64,000 nt of DNA, from NCBI RefSeq assembly GCF_013404085.1, contig NZ_JABFHO010000001.1, positions 682,001 through 746,000 on the forward strand, read 5' to 3'. The translations under genes were made by a program, and so were the position numbers. Positions 55,735-64,000 of the stretch are shown here, in pieces. Position 1 is the first letter of the stretch, and each line of letters begins with the position of its first letter. The stretch comes from Winogradskyella helgolandensis (GTDB lineage: Bacteria; Bacteroidota; Bacteroidia; Flavobacteriales; Flavobacteriaceae). The notes under the pieces are model-generated. The model was not told the origin of the DNA. It worked only from the letters and a program-made list of their open reading frames with translations, and did not search any database.

Positions 55735-56337
55735 CTAATACCTAGACCCATTATGTTTACCAACCGTAAACCCATGTTTTCCAAGATATTGATCCCCACT
55801 TTCAACAGCTCCGTCTTCAATATCAGTACCCATAGAATCATTCCAACGGTTCAAGTAACCAAAGAGTGAAATTACACCTAACATTTCTACAATTTCGCCT
55901 TCGTCCCAATGTTGGTATAAACGTTCTTTTATTTCTGCATCAACCGCATTTGGTACTTGCGACGCTGCCAAACTAAAATCTAAAGCAGCACGCTCGGCAT
56001 CATTAAAAGCAGCATGCGTTCTATAGTCCCAAATATGATCTAATTGCTCTTGTTCTGCACCGTAACGTTCGGCCGCTCTAATCGCATGTGCTTGGCAATA
56101 TCTGCAACCTGTTGCGTTACTACTCACCCAAGCAATCATACGTTTTAAAGCTGAGGTTACTCTGCCTTCATTGGCCATAACAGCTTTATTTAAGTTAATG
56201 AAGGCCTTAGATATTGCAGGTCTACGTTGCATGGTTAGTACTGAATTTGGACAAAACCCAAGGGTTTCATCAAAAAATTCAGCTAATTCTTTGGTTTCTA
56301 AATCGTGGTCAGCAGACAAAGGTGTTACTAATGCCAT
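55735..56337 (-). CDS. Peroxidase-related carboxymuconolactone decarboxylase (AhpD-like) protein
   Basis: 200 aa. The AhpD-like CxxC redox motif with its downstream His is visible in TGCRYCQAHAIRAAERYG. Helical throughout. It probably participates in peroxide or thiol redox reactions. Divergent from an OsmC-family gene with a similar role, 66 bp away, suggesting a shared oxidative-stress function. Confidence 0.9.
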   Translation of the reverse strand: MALVTPLSADHDLETKELAEFFDETLGFCPNSVLTMQRRPAISKAFINLNKAVMANEGRVTSALKRMIAWVSSNATGCRYCQAHAIRAAERYGAEQEQLDHIWDYRTHAAFNDAERAALDFSLAASQVPNAVDAEIKERLYQHWDEGEIVEMLGVISLFGYLNRWNDSMGTDIEDGAVESGDQYLGKHGFTVGKHNGSRY

Positions 56338-56403
56338 AGTTATTTTTTTAGTGTTATTTTTGAATGAACAAGATACTAGTTCTAATTTTTAAACTAAAAA
56401 CAA

Positions 56404-56832
56404 ATGGCAGATAAAATAACAACACATTGGAGAGGTAACATGACTTTTGAATCTGATAACCCAAGATGGCCGTCCATTATGATGGATGCTTCTGAAGAAT
56501 TTGGAGGTACAGGTTCAGGTATGGCACCTAAAGCCATGATGCTATCCTCTTTAGCCGGATGCTCGGGTTTAGATGTGATTTCTACTTTAGATAAAATGAA
56601 AGTTGAAATTGACGATTTTAAAATAGATGTTTCTGGTGAACTAACAGACGAACACCCAAAATATTACCATACCGTAGTTGTAGATTATCATTTTTATGGT
56701 GCCGATTTAAATGAAAAAAAATGCGAACGTGCCGTCAACTTATCTGTTAATAAATACTGTGGAGTGATGGAAATGTTTCGTCAGTTTGCAACCGTTAAAA
56801 CCCATATTCACTTTCATAAAAGCACAAAATAA
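56404..56832 (+). CDS. OsmC family protein
   Basis: A 142-aa peroxiredoxin-like fold. LAGCSGLDVISTL carries one catalytic Cys, and NKYCGVMEMF carries the second. Reduces organic hydroperoxides in characterised members. Divergent from the AhpD-like gene; 17 bp before recJ. Confidence 0.92.
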   Translation: MADKITTHWRGNMTFESDNPRWPSIMMDASEEFGGTGSGMAPKAMMLSSLAGCSGLDVISTLDKMKVEIDDFKIDVSGELTDEHPKYYHTVVVDYHFYGADLNEKKCERAVNLSVNKYCGVMEMFRQFATVKTHIHFHKSTK

Positions 56833-56849
56833 AAGTTTTTTAGAATATT

Positions 56850-58541
56850 ATGCGTTGGACATTAAAACCAAAACCAGAAGCCACTCAAGTGGCTTTAATT
56901 AAGAAAGCACTTCAAGTTGATGATATTGTTGCAACATTATTGTTGCAACGCGGCATTGACAATTACGACGCTGCCAAAAAATTTTTCAGACCAAGTTTTG
57001 ATGAGCTTCATGATCCATATTTAATGAAAGATATGGACAAAGCAGTTGCTAGAATCGAAAAGGCCATTGACGGAGGTGAAAATATTATGGTTTATGGTGA
57101 TTATGATGTCGATGGCACAACGTCTGTCGCCTTAATGTCTTCATATTTAAAAACAAGAACAGATACTGTTGCCACATACATTCCAGATCGATATGACGAA
57201 GGTTATGGTGTCTCTTATAAAGGTATTGACTTTGCAGACGATAATGATGTTTCACTAATTATAGCGCTCGATTGTGGTATAAAAGCCATTGACAAAGTCG
57301 CATATGCTAAAGAGAAAGGCATTGATTTTATTATTTGCGATCACCACAGACCAAGTGATAAGATTCCAGACGCTGTTGCGGTTTTAGACCCAAAACGCGA
57401 CGATTGCGATTATCCGTTTAAAGAACTTTGTGGTTGTGGTGTAGGCTTTAAATTAATTACGGCTTTAGCAGCCAACCAAGGGCAAACGGTAGAAGATTTA
57501 ACCGAATATCTCGATTTGGTAGCTACTGCCATTGGTGCAGATATTGTACCCATTGTAGATGAAAACAGAGCCCTGGCTTATATGGGTTTAAACATTATAA
57601 ATACCAACCCAAGACCTGGCATGAAAGCGATTATCGCTGAGATTAAAAAGGACATTCTTACCATAACAGATGTGGTTTTTATTATCGCACCTCGAATTAA
57701 TGCCGCAGGACGAATGAAACACGGTAACCACGCTGTAACACTTTTAACCGAAACCGATTTTAACCTTGCTGCAAAATATGCCGTAGATATTGATGCCTTT
57801 AATACCGATCGTCGTGAAACGGACAAACGTATCACAGAAGAAGCTTTAGTTCAAATTGAAGAGAATAACGAGCAAGAAGGATTTACCACTGTTGTTTATG
57901 ACGAATCATGGCACAAGGGAGTGATTGGTATTGTCGCATCACGATTAATTGAAACATACTACAGACCAACATTAGTATTTACTAAAAGTGGAGATAAGCT
58001 AGCGGCTTCAGCACGTTCAGTTTCTGGTTTTGATGTGTATAATGCGTTGGAAGCTTGTTCAGAACATATAGAGCAATTTGGAGGTCATAAATATGCCGCA
58101 GGCTTAACTTTAGATCCGAAAAACTATGAGGCTTTTAAAGCTAAATTTGAGAGTGTTGTAAAAGACACCATAGATCCAAAATTGTTAACACCAGAGCTTA
58201 AAGTTGATTTAGAAATAGAACTTGGTCAAATCAATGATAAACTCATGCGAATCCTAAAACAATTTGCACCATTTGGCCCTGGGAATATGTCACCCACCTT
58301 TATGTCTCAAAATCTAAAAGATACTGGCTGGGGAAAATGTGTTGGAGAAGATGATAAACACATTAGATTAACTGTAACCCAATCCTTCAATGATAAAATT
58401 GTCTGTATTGGTTTTGGTTTAGGCGATAAAATTGATATCATAAAAAGTAAAAGACCGTTTAGTGCAGCTTATTCCATAGATGAAAATCATTGGAATGGCA
58501 ACGTCAGTTTACAGTTGAAATTGAAGGATATAAAAAAATAA
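56850..58541 (+). CDS. recJ: Single-stranded-DNA-specific exonuclease RecJ
   Basis: 563 aa. DHH-superfamily 5'-3' exonuclease of recombination and repair. Motif I YGDYDVDGTTS, motif III DHHRPSD, ALDCG, and the DHHA1 part with SARSVSGFDVYNAL and FGGHKYAAGLTL, then a C-terminal OB-like domain (FAPFGPGN). Full length for Bacteroidota. Confidence 0.97.
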   Translation: MRWTLKPKPEATQVALIKKALQVDDIVATLLLQRGIDNYDAAKKFFRPSFDELHDPYLMKDMDKAVARIEKAIDGGENIMVYGDYDVDGTTSVALMSSYLKTRTDTVATYIPDRYDEGYGVSYKGIDFADDNDVSLIIALDCGIKAIDKVAYAKEKGIDFIICDHHRPSDKIPDAVAVLDPKRDDCDYPFKELCGCGVGFKLITALAANQGQTVEDLTEYLDLVATAIGADIVPIVDENRALAYMGLNIINTNPRPGMKAIIAEIKKDILTITDVVFIIAPRINAAGRMKHGNHAVTLLTETDFNLAAKYAVDIDAFNTDRRETDKRITEEALVQIEENNEQEGFTTVVYDESWHKGVIGIVASRLIETYYRPTLVFTKSGDKLAASARSVSGFDVYNALEACSEHIEQFGGHKYAAGLTLDPKNYEAFKAKFESVVKDTIDPKLLTPELKVDLEIELGQINDKLMRILKQFAPFGPGNMSPTFMSQNLKDTGWGKCVGEDDKHIRLTVTQSFNDKIVCIGFGLGDKIDIIKSKRPFSAAYSIDENHWNGNVSLQLKLKDIKK

Positions 58542-58567
58542 AACTCATAACGCTTCGTTGATTGTAT

Positions 58568-59659
58568 ATGAAACAACCAGTCGTATTGCTTTTCTTTCTT
58601 TGTGGATTTATTTCAAATAGTCAAAACTTAGTTTTAAATCCAAGTTTTGAAGATTTTTATGATTGTCCAAGAGATATAAGCTTATTTCATAGAAATGTAA
58701 AAGACTGGACAATTCCCAATAATGGCACAACGGATTATTTTAATTCGTGTAGCGAGAAAATGGGTTTCCAAAACTTCAATGGCTATCAAAAAGCCAAAAC
58801 AGGAAATAGTTATGCTGGTATATATGCGTATTTCAAGAAAGACTATAGAGAATATGTTCAAGGCACATTAAAAACTACCTTAGAGCGAGGGAAGAAATAT
58901 CAAGTTAAATTCTATATCAGTTTAGCGGAAAACTCAAGATACGCCCTTAAAGAATTGGGGATTATGATGACGGCTGAGAAATTCAATGCATCCAAAAGTA
59001 AAACGAATATCAATGCAAGACACTTCGCGAATCGAATTCCGAATTTAAAATTCCGTCCAACTTTCAGTAAAGAATTCTATGATAATGACAAAGACTGGAT
59101 GGAGGTTTCCTTTATTTATACCGCAAATGGATTTGAAAACTATTTTGCTATTGGTAATTTTAATTCTAATTCCGATACCAAAAAGAGTAAAGCGCGACAA
59201 ACGGGTTATGAACCATTTTCATACTACTACATTGATGATGTTTCAATAGAACTTTTAGAAAAAGAAGTCGTTATAGAAACTATCAAAACAGTTGAAGAGC
59301 CAACTATTAATACCAATGAAGTTTACATCTTCAAAAATGTATTATTCGATTTTGATAAAGCGGACTTGTTAGTGGTTTCAAAAGAAGAACTCAATCAACT
59401 TTACAAACATTTAGAAGCTAACCTTACATTAAATGTTGAAATTTACGGACATACAGATGCCACTGGGTTAGAAACTAGGAATCAAGAATTATCAGAACAA
59501 CGTGCCAAAGCGGTTTTAGATTATTTAATTGAAAAAGGATTGAATGCAACTAGGATTAAATCATTTGGTTTTGGAAGTACGCAACCTATTTCAGATAATG
59601 ACACAGAAGAAGGACGCCAATTAAATAGACGTGTTGCTTTTAAGTTGATTGAAAACTAA
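58568..59659 (+). CDS. OmpA-family outer-membrane protein
   Basis: 363 aa. Signal peptide (to SNSQ), a beta-rich N-terminal domain (LVLNPSFEDFYDCP ... carbohydrate-binding-like), and a C-terminal OmpA peptidoglycan-binding domain (VLFDFDKADL ... GHTDATGLETRNQELSEQRAKAV). The frame opens with TTG two codons before the ATG chosen. A common flavobacterial envelope protein; its exact role is unknown. Confidence 0.9.
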   Translation: MKQPVVLLFFLCGFISNSQNLVLNPSFEDFYDCPRDISLFHRNVKDWTIPNNGTTDYFNSCSEKMGFQNFNGYQKAKTGNSYAGIYAYFKKDYREYVQGTLKTTLERGKKYQVKFYISLAENSRYALKELGIMMTAEKFNASKSKTNINARHFANRIPNLKFRPTFSKEFYDNDKDWMEVSFIYTANGFENYFAIGNFNSNSDTKKSKARQTGYEPFSYYYIDDVSIELLEKEVVIETIKTVEEPTINTNEVYIFKNVLFDFDKADLLVVSKEELNQLYKHLEANLTLNVEIYGHTDATGLETRNQELSEQRAKAVLDYLIEKGLNATRIKSFGFGSTQPISDNDTEEGRQLNRRVAFKLIEN

Positions 59660-59701
59660 ATAAAACCTTTGCTTATTATACATTTGTATTGAATCAATTG
59701 C

Positions 59702-59734
59702 AGACCTGTTAGCTTTTTAAAACCTGCTAGGTCT
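59702..59734. repeat. Dispersed palindromic repeat, copy 4
   Basis: AGACCTGTTAGC facing CCTGCTAGGTCT around TTTTTAAAA. It lies between the OmpA and MFS genes, far from the other three copies. Confidence 0.7.
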
Positions 59735-59750
59735 CGTAACTTAAATCATC

Positions 59751-61022
59751 TTGGCAAAAAACGATCCATACGCGGCATTAAGAATCAAGGAATTCAACAT
59801 CTTTTTATTGGTGCGATTCGCCTTGGTTTTTGGTTGGTCTATGCAATTTATTGTCATCGAATGGCAAGTGTATGCTTTAACCAATGATAAATTAAGTCTA
59901 GGCATTATTGGGCTTTGCGAATTTTTACCCGCATTTTTATTTGCCCCTTTTGCAGGTCATATTGTTGACAAAAAAGAAAAACGAAACTTATTTACGCTTT
60001 GCATTGCCTTATTCTCATTAATCAGTTTTGGCTTGTTTTGGCTCACTTCAGAAGCTATTGAAAGTTCTTGGACAGTCAACTATATTCTATATGGCATATA
60101 TAGTTTAGTGTTTTTCGGAGGCGTTTTAAGAGCCTTTTTTGGGCCTACTATTTTTTCGCTTATAGCCTTAATTGTACCTAAAAAAATATACCCAAATGCA
60201 GCGACTTGGAGCAGTAGTACTTGGAAAGGTGCTAATGTATTTGGTGCACTTTGTGGCGGATTTTTAATCGCATGGATTGGTGTGCACCATACGCTTGGAA
60301 TTATATTTTCACTCGTGATGTTAGCATTAATATTAGTCTTTGGTATAAAAAAGAAACCTGTTCTCAATAAAAAAACGAATGAATCGGTGATGGACAGTTT
60401 AAAAGTTGGACTACGATTTGTGTTTAACGATAAGGTTATTTTAGGAGCATTAACCCTAGATATGATTGCTGTTTTATTTGGTGGCGCTGTGGCCATATTT
60501 GCTGTATTTGCAAAAGATGTTTTAGATGCAGGTCCAAGAGGCTTCGGTTTTCTAAATGCAGCGTTGTCTTCTGGAAGTATTATTACTATGGTGGCAACAA
60601 CCTATTTACCAATCACAAAAAACACAGGGAAAAAACTGCTAATTTCAGTCTTTGGCTTTGGAATATGTATGATTATTTTTGGAGCTTCTAAGCTACTTTG
60701 GCTGAGTTTGGTTGCTTTATTTTTATCTGGTGTGTTTGATGGTGTGTCTATGGTGATTCGTCAGACCATTCTTCAGCTTAAGACTCCAGATGATATGAGA
60801 GGAAGAGTTGGTGCCGTTAACTCTATGTTTGTTGGGTCTTCTAATGAGCTTGGAGCGCTTGAAAGTGGAGTCGCTGCAAAACTATTTGGAGCGCCATTGG
60901 CTGTAATACTTGGAGGTACCGTAACACTTATTACGGTGACAACAATGCATTTTAAAAACAAATCATTACGTGAACTAGATCTTACTAAAGATATTGAAGA
61001 ACACGAAAAAGATGGAGTATAA
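59751..61022 (+). CDS. MFS transporter
   Basis: A 423-aa member of the MFS_3 (EntS-like) group with about 11-12 hydrophobic segments. The start appears to be TTG at 59751 (reading MAKNDPYAALRIKEFN), which keeps the usual N-terminal length; no ATG is available nearby. The loop motif GHIVDKKEKRN between TM2 and TM3 is typical of the superfamily. Substrate unknown; exporters of siderophores or drugs are possible. Confidence 0.9.
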   Translation: MAKNDPYAALRIKEFNIFLLVRFALVFGWSMQFIVIEWQVYALTNDKLSLGIIGLCEFLPAFLFAPFAGHIVDKKEKRNLFTLCIALFSLISFGLFWLTSEAIESSWTVNYILYGIYSLVFFGGVLRAFFGPTIFSLIALIVPKKIYPNAATWSSSTWKGANVFGALCGGFLIAWIGVHHTLGIIFSLVMLALILVFGIKKKPVLNKKTNESVMDSLKVGLRFVFNDKVILGALTLDMIAVLFGGAVAIFAVFAKDVLDAGPRGFGFLNAALSSGSIITMVATTYLPITKNTGKKLLISVFGFGICMIIFGASKLLWLSLVALFLSGVFDGVSMVIRQTILQLKTPDDMRGRVGAVNSMFVGSSNELGALESGVAAKLFGAPLAVILGGTVTLITVTTMHFKNKSLRELDLTKDIEEHEKDGV

Positions 61023-61087
61023 AATCACTTTTAAGGCTTATCATTTTTATTACTTTTGCCAGCAAAATATTAAACATTTCATTTAGC

Positions 61088-61312
61088 ATGATTCTAAAAC
61101 TGCTTAAAATAGCTTTAGAAAAAGACATTGTCATCTCTTCAATTAAAGTCGCTATAGTGGTTGGTTGTATTTTAAATATTATCAACCAAGGAGACCTTTT
61201 ATATCATTTGAATTTTGAAAAGGTAAATTGGGTAAAGCTTGGCTTATGCTTTGTGGTGCCTTATTCTGTGTCTACTTACGCTTCTGTTAAAGTAAAAACA
61301 GGACGACATTAA
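61088..61312 (+). CDS. nrtS: NrtS-like small membrane protein (nitrate/nitrite transporter family)
   Basis: 74 aa with two hydrophobic segments. The characteristic NIINQGDLL segment lies between them and VPYSVSTYASV near the end, matching the NrtS family. It lies 65 bp after the MFS gene and overlaps the convergent lpxH stop by 4 bp. Function in nitrate/nitrite transport is by family name only. Confidence 0.75.
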   Translation: MILKLLKIALEKDIVISSIKVAIVVGCILNIINQGDLLYHLNFEKVNWVKLGLCFVVPYSVSTYASVKVKTGRH

Positions 61313-62079
61313 TAGGTTTTAAGTTCAAAATTTTCACCGTCAAAAACTCCGTAGGTATAATACTGAATCCAGTCGCCTAAATTAATGTACTTAGACGTTT
61401 CATTTAAGTCAATTTCTAAAGGCAAATGTCTATGACCAAATACAAAATAATCTCGGTGTTTATCTTCGAGTTTACGTTTGCAATATACCGCTAGCCATTC
61501 ATTGTCTTCTCCTAAAAACGTTGCATCATCATCGCCTGAAATCATTTTGTTTTTTACAGACATATATTGTCCGATTTTAACTCCAATATCAGGATGCATC
61601 CATTTAAATAACCATTGAAAGAAAGGACTTGTAAACACTTTTTTCATGCGTTTGTAGCCTTTATCTCCAGGACCTAAACCGTCACCATGACCAATAAAGA
61701 CAGAGGTGTCATTAAACGTGAATTCTTCAGGCTTATGATATACAGGAATACCTAATTCTTCTTCAAAATAGCCATTCATCCATAAATCGTGGTTACCTAC
61801 AAAATAATGAATCGGAATTCCGGAATCACTAATTTCTGCTAATTTCCCCAAAGTTCTTGTAAAACCTTTAGGCACTACGGTTTTATATTCAAACCAAAAA
61901 TCGAAGAGATCTCCCATTAAGAAAATAGCCGCCGCATCATGTTTGATCTCATCTAACCAAGCGACGAATTTTTTTTCACGAGGTCGAGACGCTTCACTAG
62001 TTGGTGCGCCTAAATGATTATCTGATGCAAAATAGATTTTTTTTCCGTCGGCAATATGTATGTGGTTCGGTTTACTCAT
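61309..62079 (-). CDS. lpxH: UDP-2,3-diacylglucosamine diphosphatase
   Basis: A 256-aa calcineurin-like metallophosphatase in lipid A synthesis. Metal motifs in order: FASDNHLG (in place of the usual DxH), GDLFDFWFEY, GNHD, GHGDGLGPGD, and FGHRHLP. The frame is open eight codons further, but the ATG at 62079 (MSKPNHIHI) fits. Overlaps the queD end by 8 bp. Confidence 0.93.
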   Translation of the reverse strand: MSKPNHIHIADGKKIYFASDNHLGAPTSEASRPREKKFVAWLDEIKHDAAAIFLMGDLFDFWFEYKTVVPKGFTRTLGKLAEISDSGIPIHYFVGNHDLWMNGYFEEELGIPVYHKPEEFTFNDTSVFIGHGDGLGPGDKGYKRMKKVFTSPFFQWLFKWMHPDIGVKIGQYMSVKNKMISGDDDATFLGEDNEWLAVYCKRKLEDKHRDYFVFGHRHLPLEIDLNETSKYINLGDWIQYYTYGVFDGENFELKTY

Positions 62080-62524
62080 TATCACTAGCGTACCATTCAG
62101 CAAAAGAAGAGGTGGTTTCTGAAAGCCTTAAAGAATGTAATTTTATAGTTTCTGGTAAACGCTGTTTTATTTTTTCCGCAAAATCAATCACCATCATTTC
62201 ACTTGTTGGCTGATAATCTACAAGCAACACATTATGCTCTCTAGCTTCTAGTTCCTTGGCCAATTCTACGTGTGGTGTGTTTTTATTAAAAACCGTAGCA
62301 TGGTCAAAAACATCTACAATTTCTTCCTTTACTATTTTCTTTAAGTCACCAAAATCGATGACCATTCCAAATTTTACATTAGTGGCATCTGCTATTGGTG
62401 TTCCTATTACGGTAACAAAAAGGTGGTAACTATGACCATGCACGTTTTTACACTTACCGTCGTAACCGTATAGGGCGTGACCTGTTTCAAAAGAAAACTG
62501 TTTTGTTATGCGAATTTTACTCAT
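62072..62524 (-). CDS. queD: 6-carboxy-5,6,7,8-tetrahydropterin synthase
   Basis: 150 aa. Zinc ligands in GHALYG and CKNVHGHSYHL, and the catalytic YQPTSEMMVIDFA region. Makes the queuosine/7-deazaguanine precursor. Overlaps lpxH by 8 bp, so the two are co-transcribed. It could also be read as a PTPS-family enzyme with another pterin role. Confidence 0.92.
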   Translation of the reverse strand: MSKIRITKQFSFETGHALYGYDGKCKNVHGHSYHLFVTVIGTPIADATNVKFGMVIDFGDLKKIVKEEIVDVFDHATVFNKNTPHVELAKELEAREHNVLLVDYQPTSEMMVIDFAEKIKQRLPETIKLHSLRLSETTSSFAEWYASDNE

Positions 62525-62649
62525 GCTATTCTAAATTATAGTGCAAAGATATTATAAATGTAAAAGGAATAGCTTTTTAGATTACATTTGCGCACTTTTT
62601 TTAAATTCTTAAAAGATAATGAAAGGATTAAATTTCTTTAAAAGTTACG

Positions 62650-63279
62650 GTGAGTAGCCTTTTCGAAGCTATTCCGTTTGTTGAAAACTCGCTTTACGAG
62701 CGTGTTATTTCAGACATTTCATCGCAAAAATATAGTATTGTTGATGATTTTTTTTCAGAAGATGAAGTTATTGCTTTACGGCACTCCTTGCTTTTAAAGT
62801 ACGAGGAAGATACCTTTAAAAAATCGGCAATTGGAAATAAAACCAATGAGCTCGTTAAAAAAGCGGTACGTGGTGATATTATTCTTTGGATAGATGAAAA
62901 CGTCATCAATTTTGCCGAACAATTATTCTTCAATAGAATTAATGATTTAAAAGATTACCTCAATCGCACCTGTTTTCTTGGAATTAATCAGAAGGAATTC
63001 CACTATGCCATTTATCCTAAGGACACCTATTACAAACGACATTTAGATACATTTCAGAATGATGACAGACGTAAATTATCGTTTGTGTGTTATTTAAATA
63101 GTGAAGACTGGCAACCCGAAAACGGAGGTGAATTAGTGCTTTATTTAGACGATGAAGACAAGGTTATTTATCCATTTCCTGGTAAAGTCGTTATTTTTGA
63201 AAGCCAAGAATTAGAGCATGAAGTAAAACCAGTAAATACACAGCGATTGAGTATTACAGGCTGGTTAAAAACGCGGTAA
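62650..63279 (+). CDS. 2-oxoglutarate/Fe(II)-dependent oxygenase
   Basis: A 209-aa prolyl-4-hydroxylase-like fold. YKRHLDTFQND carries the HxD iron ligands, LEHEVKPV the distal His, and RLSITGW the 2-oxoglutarate Arg. Start is GTG at 62650; no suitable ATG precedes the conserved region. The substrate (protein or small molecule) is unknown. Confidence 0.87.
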   Translation: MSSLFEAIPFVENSLYERVISDISSQKYSIVDDFFSEDEVIALRHSLLLKYEEDTFKKSAIGNKTNELVKKAVRGDIILWIDENVINFAEQLFFNRINDLKDYLNRTCFLGINQKEFHYAIYPKDTYYKRHLDTFQNDDRRKLSFVCYLNSEDWQPENGGELVLYLDDEDKVIYPFPGKVVIFESQELEHEVKPVNTQRLSITGWLKTR

Positions 63280-63286
63280 ACCTATA

Positions 63287-63385
63287 TTAACGTCTTTTAT
63301 ATTTGTTGTAGAAAAATATAATTATAAGTACTAATCCTAATATAAGGAATAAGCCGTTTCCGCCTAAGAAGCCAAGAATATCCAT
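63287..63385 (-). CDS. Micro-membrane protein, 32 aa
   Basis: Begins MDILGFLGGNG and ends in a basic tail (NKYKRR), with one strong TM segment. An open frame continues upstream, but it overlaps the next small gene and lacks a plausible start. The ATG at 63385 lies only one base from the stop of the 58-aa gene, suggesting coupled translation. Confidence 0.45.
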   Translation of the reverse strand: MDILGFLGGNGLFLILGLVLIIIFFYNKYKRR

Positions 63386-63386
63386 A

Positions 63387-63563
63387 CTATTCGTCTTTAT
63401 ATCTGTTTTTATTATATCTATAAATTGCAAAAGCAATAAGAACCAAAACCACAAAAGGTAAGAGTGTGCCAATAAAAATGCCGATGCTATAACTGCTATC
63501 TGGAGCATTCTTTATTTTTTCGTCTATATCAACGTTTTGCAATACTGTTATTAATAAGCTCAT
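63387..63563 (-). CDS. Small membrane protein, 58 aa
   Basis: The reverse strand reads MSLLITVLQNVDIDEKIKN..., a polar start and one TM segment (about residues 27-47; GIFIGTLLPFVVLVLIAF), ending YRYNKNRYKDE. It lies 27 bp after the MATE gene and directly before the 32-aa microprotein. Not recognised. Confidence 0.6.
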   Translation of the reverse strand: MSLLITVLQNVDIDEKIKNAPDSSYSIGIFIGTLLPFVVLVLIAFAIYRYNKNRYKDE

Positions 63564-63590
63564 TATAGAAGTAAATTGTATTGATCAAAT

Positions 63591-64000
63591 TTAAGCGTTT
63601 TGTGCTAGCGAAATAAATGTTTTTCTAAATTTTATAATTAATGGTAAGCCTCTAGCAATCATCCACAATGTAAAGGCGATAAAAATGCCATAGAGTTTAT
63701 AATCTAGGCTATCTACCCAAAATATAACTGGAACAAAAATTACGAGCGTAGAGAATAACAAAACGTTTCTAAGATACTTCATCTTACCAAGTCCTTTAAA
63801 AACACCATCAAAAATAAATGCTAATGCACATAAGGGTTGCATAGCTAAAACAATCCAAAACACGTTGTAGAATTCAGTAAGTACTGCTTCGTCATTGCTA
63901 AAAAGGTTTCCGATAGGATAGTAAAAAACAGCTCCAATTGCTCCAATAAAAAGTCCAACAACAATGCCATATTTAATCAGTTTATTACTTAATTCTAAAA
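63591..64000 (-). CDS. MATE family efflux transporter, C-terminal part
   Basis: The reverse strand is open from the window edge to the stop at 63591, giving about 136 C-terminal residues. Hydrophobic segments and family patterns are seen (LIKYGIVVGLFIGAIGAV, WIVLAMQPLCALAFIFDGVFKGLGK). It is a Na+/H+-driven multidrug or metabolite antiporter in the inner membrane. The gene is cut by the window end; an internal start would be an artefact. Confidence 0.87.
   Translation of the reverse strand, partial: LELSNKLIKYGIVVGLFIGAIGAVFYYPIGNLFSNDEAVLTEFYNVFWIVLAMQPLCALAFIFDGVFKGLGKMKYLRNVLLFSTLVIFVPVIFWVDSLDYKLYGIFIAFTLWMIARGLPLIIKFRKTFISLAQNA

Noticed and set aside
63287..63508. 73-codon ORF read as one small gene
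   Set aside because: It starts inside the 58-aa gene in another frame; the internal ATG at 63385 fits better.

Overview
The window reads as chromosomal DNA of a marine-type Flavobacteriaceae (Bacteroidota). The evidence is AT-rich sequence, TAnnTTTG-type promoters, almost no Shine-Dalgarno signals, and several type IX secretion (T9SS) cargo proteins with PorP/SprF and OmpA partners. It also has a long Bacteroidota-type PurF, the acpP-fabF-rnc-IPExxxVDY-pyk order, and DUF11/CHU_C-type adhesins. No canonical stand-alone tRNA or rRNA gene, CRISPR array or insertion sequence was seen.

Layout. 1-21.8 kb: hflX (partial), an exo/endonuclease, a T9SS adhesin-PorP/SprF-OmpA operon, a CYTH protein, dinB, the pyk/IPExxxVDY/rnc/fabF/acpP block, purN, RNase H, a PfkB kinase and purF. 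21.8-22.4 kb: two near-identical small-RNA-like units, each with its own promoter-like box, 5' hairpin and terminator. 22.4-36 kb: an accessory RNA-repair island. 36-64 kb: an ABC ATPase, T9SS proteins, a diheme cytochrome, a prolyl oligopeptidase, asd, mscL, alr-tdk, rsmI, HopJ, a flavin oxidoreductase, a uracil-DNA glycosylase-type protein, an esterase, an AhpD-type protein, OsmC, recJ, OmpA, an MFS transporter, NrtS, lpxH, queD, a 2OG oxygenase and a partial MATE transporter.

The RNA-repair island is the most interesting part. It encodes the RNA ligase RtcB, two pol-beta-fold nucleotidyltransferases that overlap each other, release factor homologue PrfH, a TPR protein, a DEDDh 3'-5' exonuclease and a slipin. 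It also encodes an unusual protein joining a WYL-type transcription regulator to a phytanoyl-CoA-dioxygenase-like domain. Between the exonuclease and slipin genes lies about 2 kb of non-coding DNA that reads, on the minus strand, as a chain of tRNA-like domains. Two have complete 7-bp acceptor stems, D-arm and T-arm, but carry 60-150 nt insertions in the anticodon region. Three others fold as circularly permuted tRNAs: the 3' half (T-arm) comes first, the acceptor stem is closed by a 3-5 nt loop, and the 5' half (D-arm) follows. Their open ends lie at the anticodon or variable arm.

Three copies of a 19-bp element (TRCGYA-N7-TGCGTA) stand upstream of rtcB, of the tRNA-like array and of the prfH/WYL divergent region, so these units probably form one regulon. 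My inference is that the island senses or repairs broken tRNA or rRNA. The tRNA-like RNAs could be RtcB substrates (spliced or permuted tRNAs) or mimics of anticodon-nicked tRNA used as sensors or decoys. All folds were made by eye and need computational and RNA-level testing.
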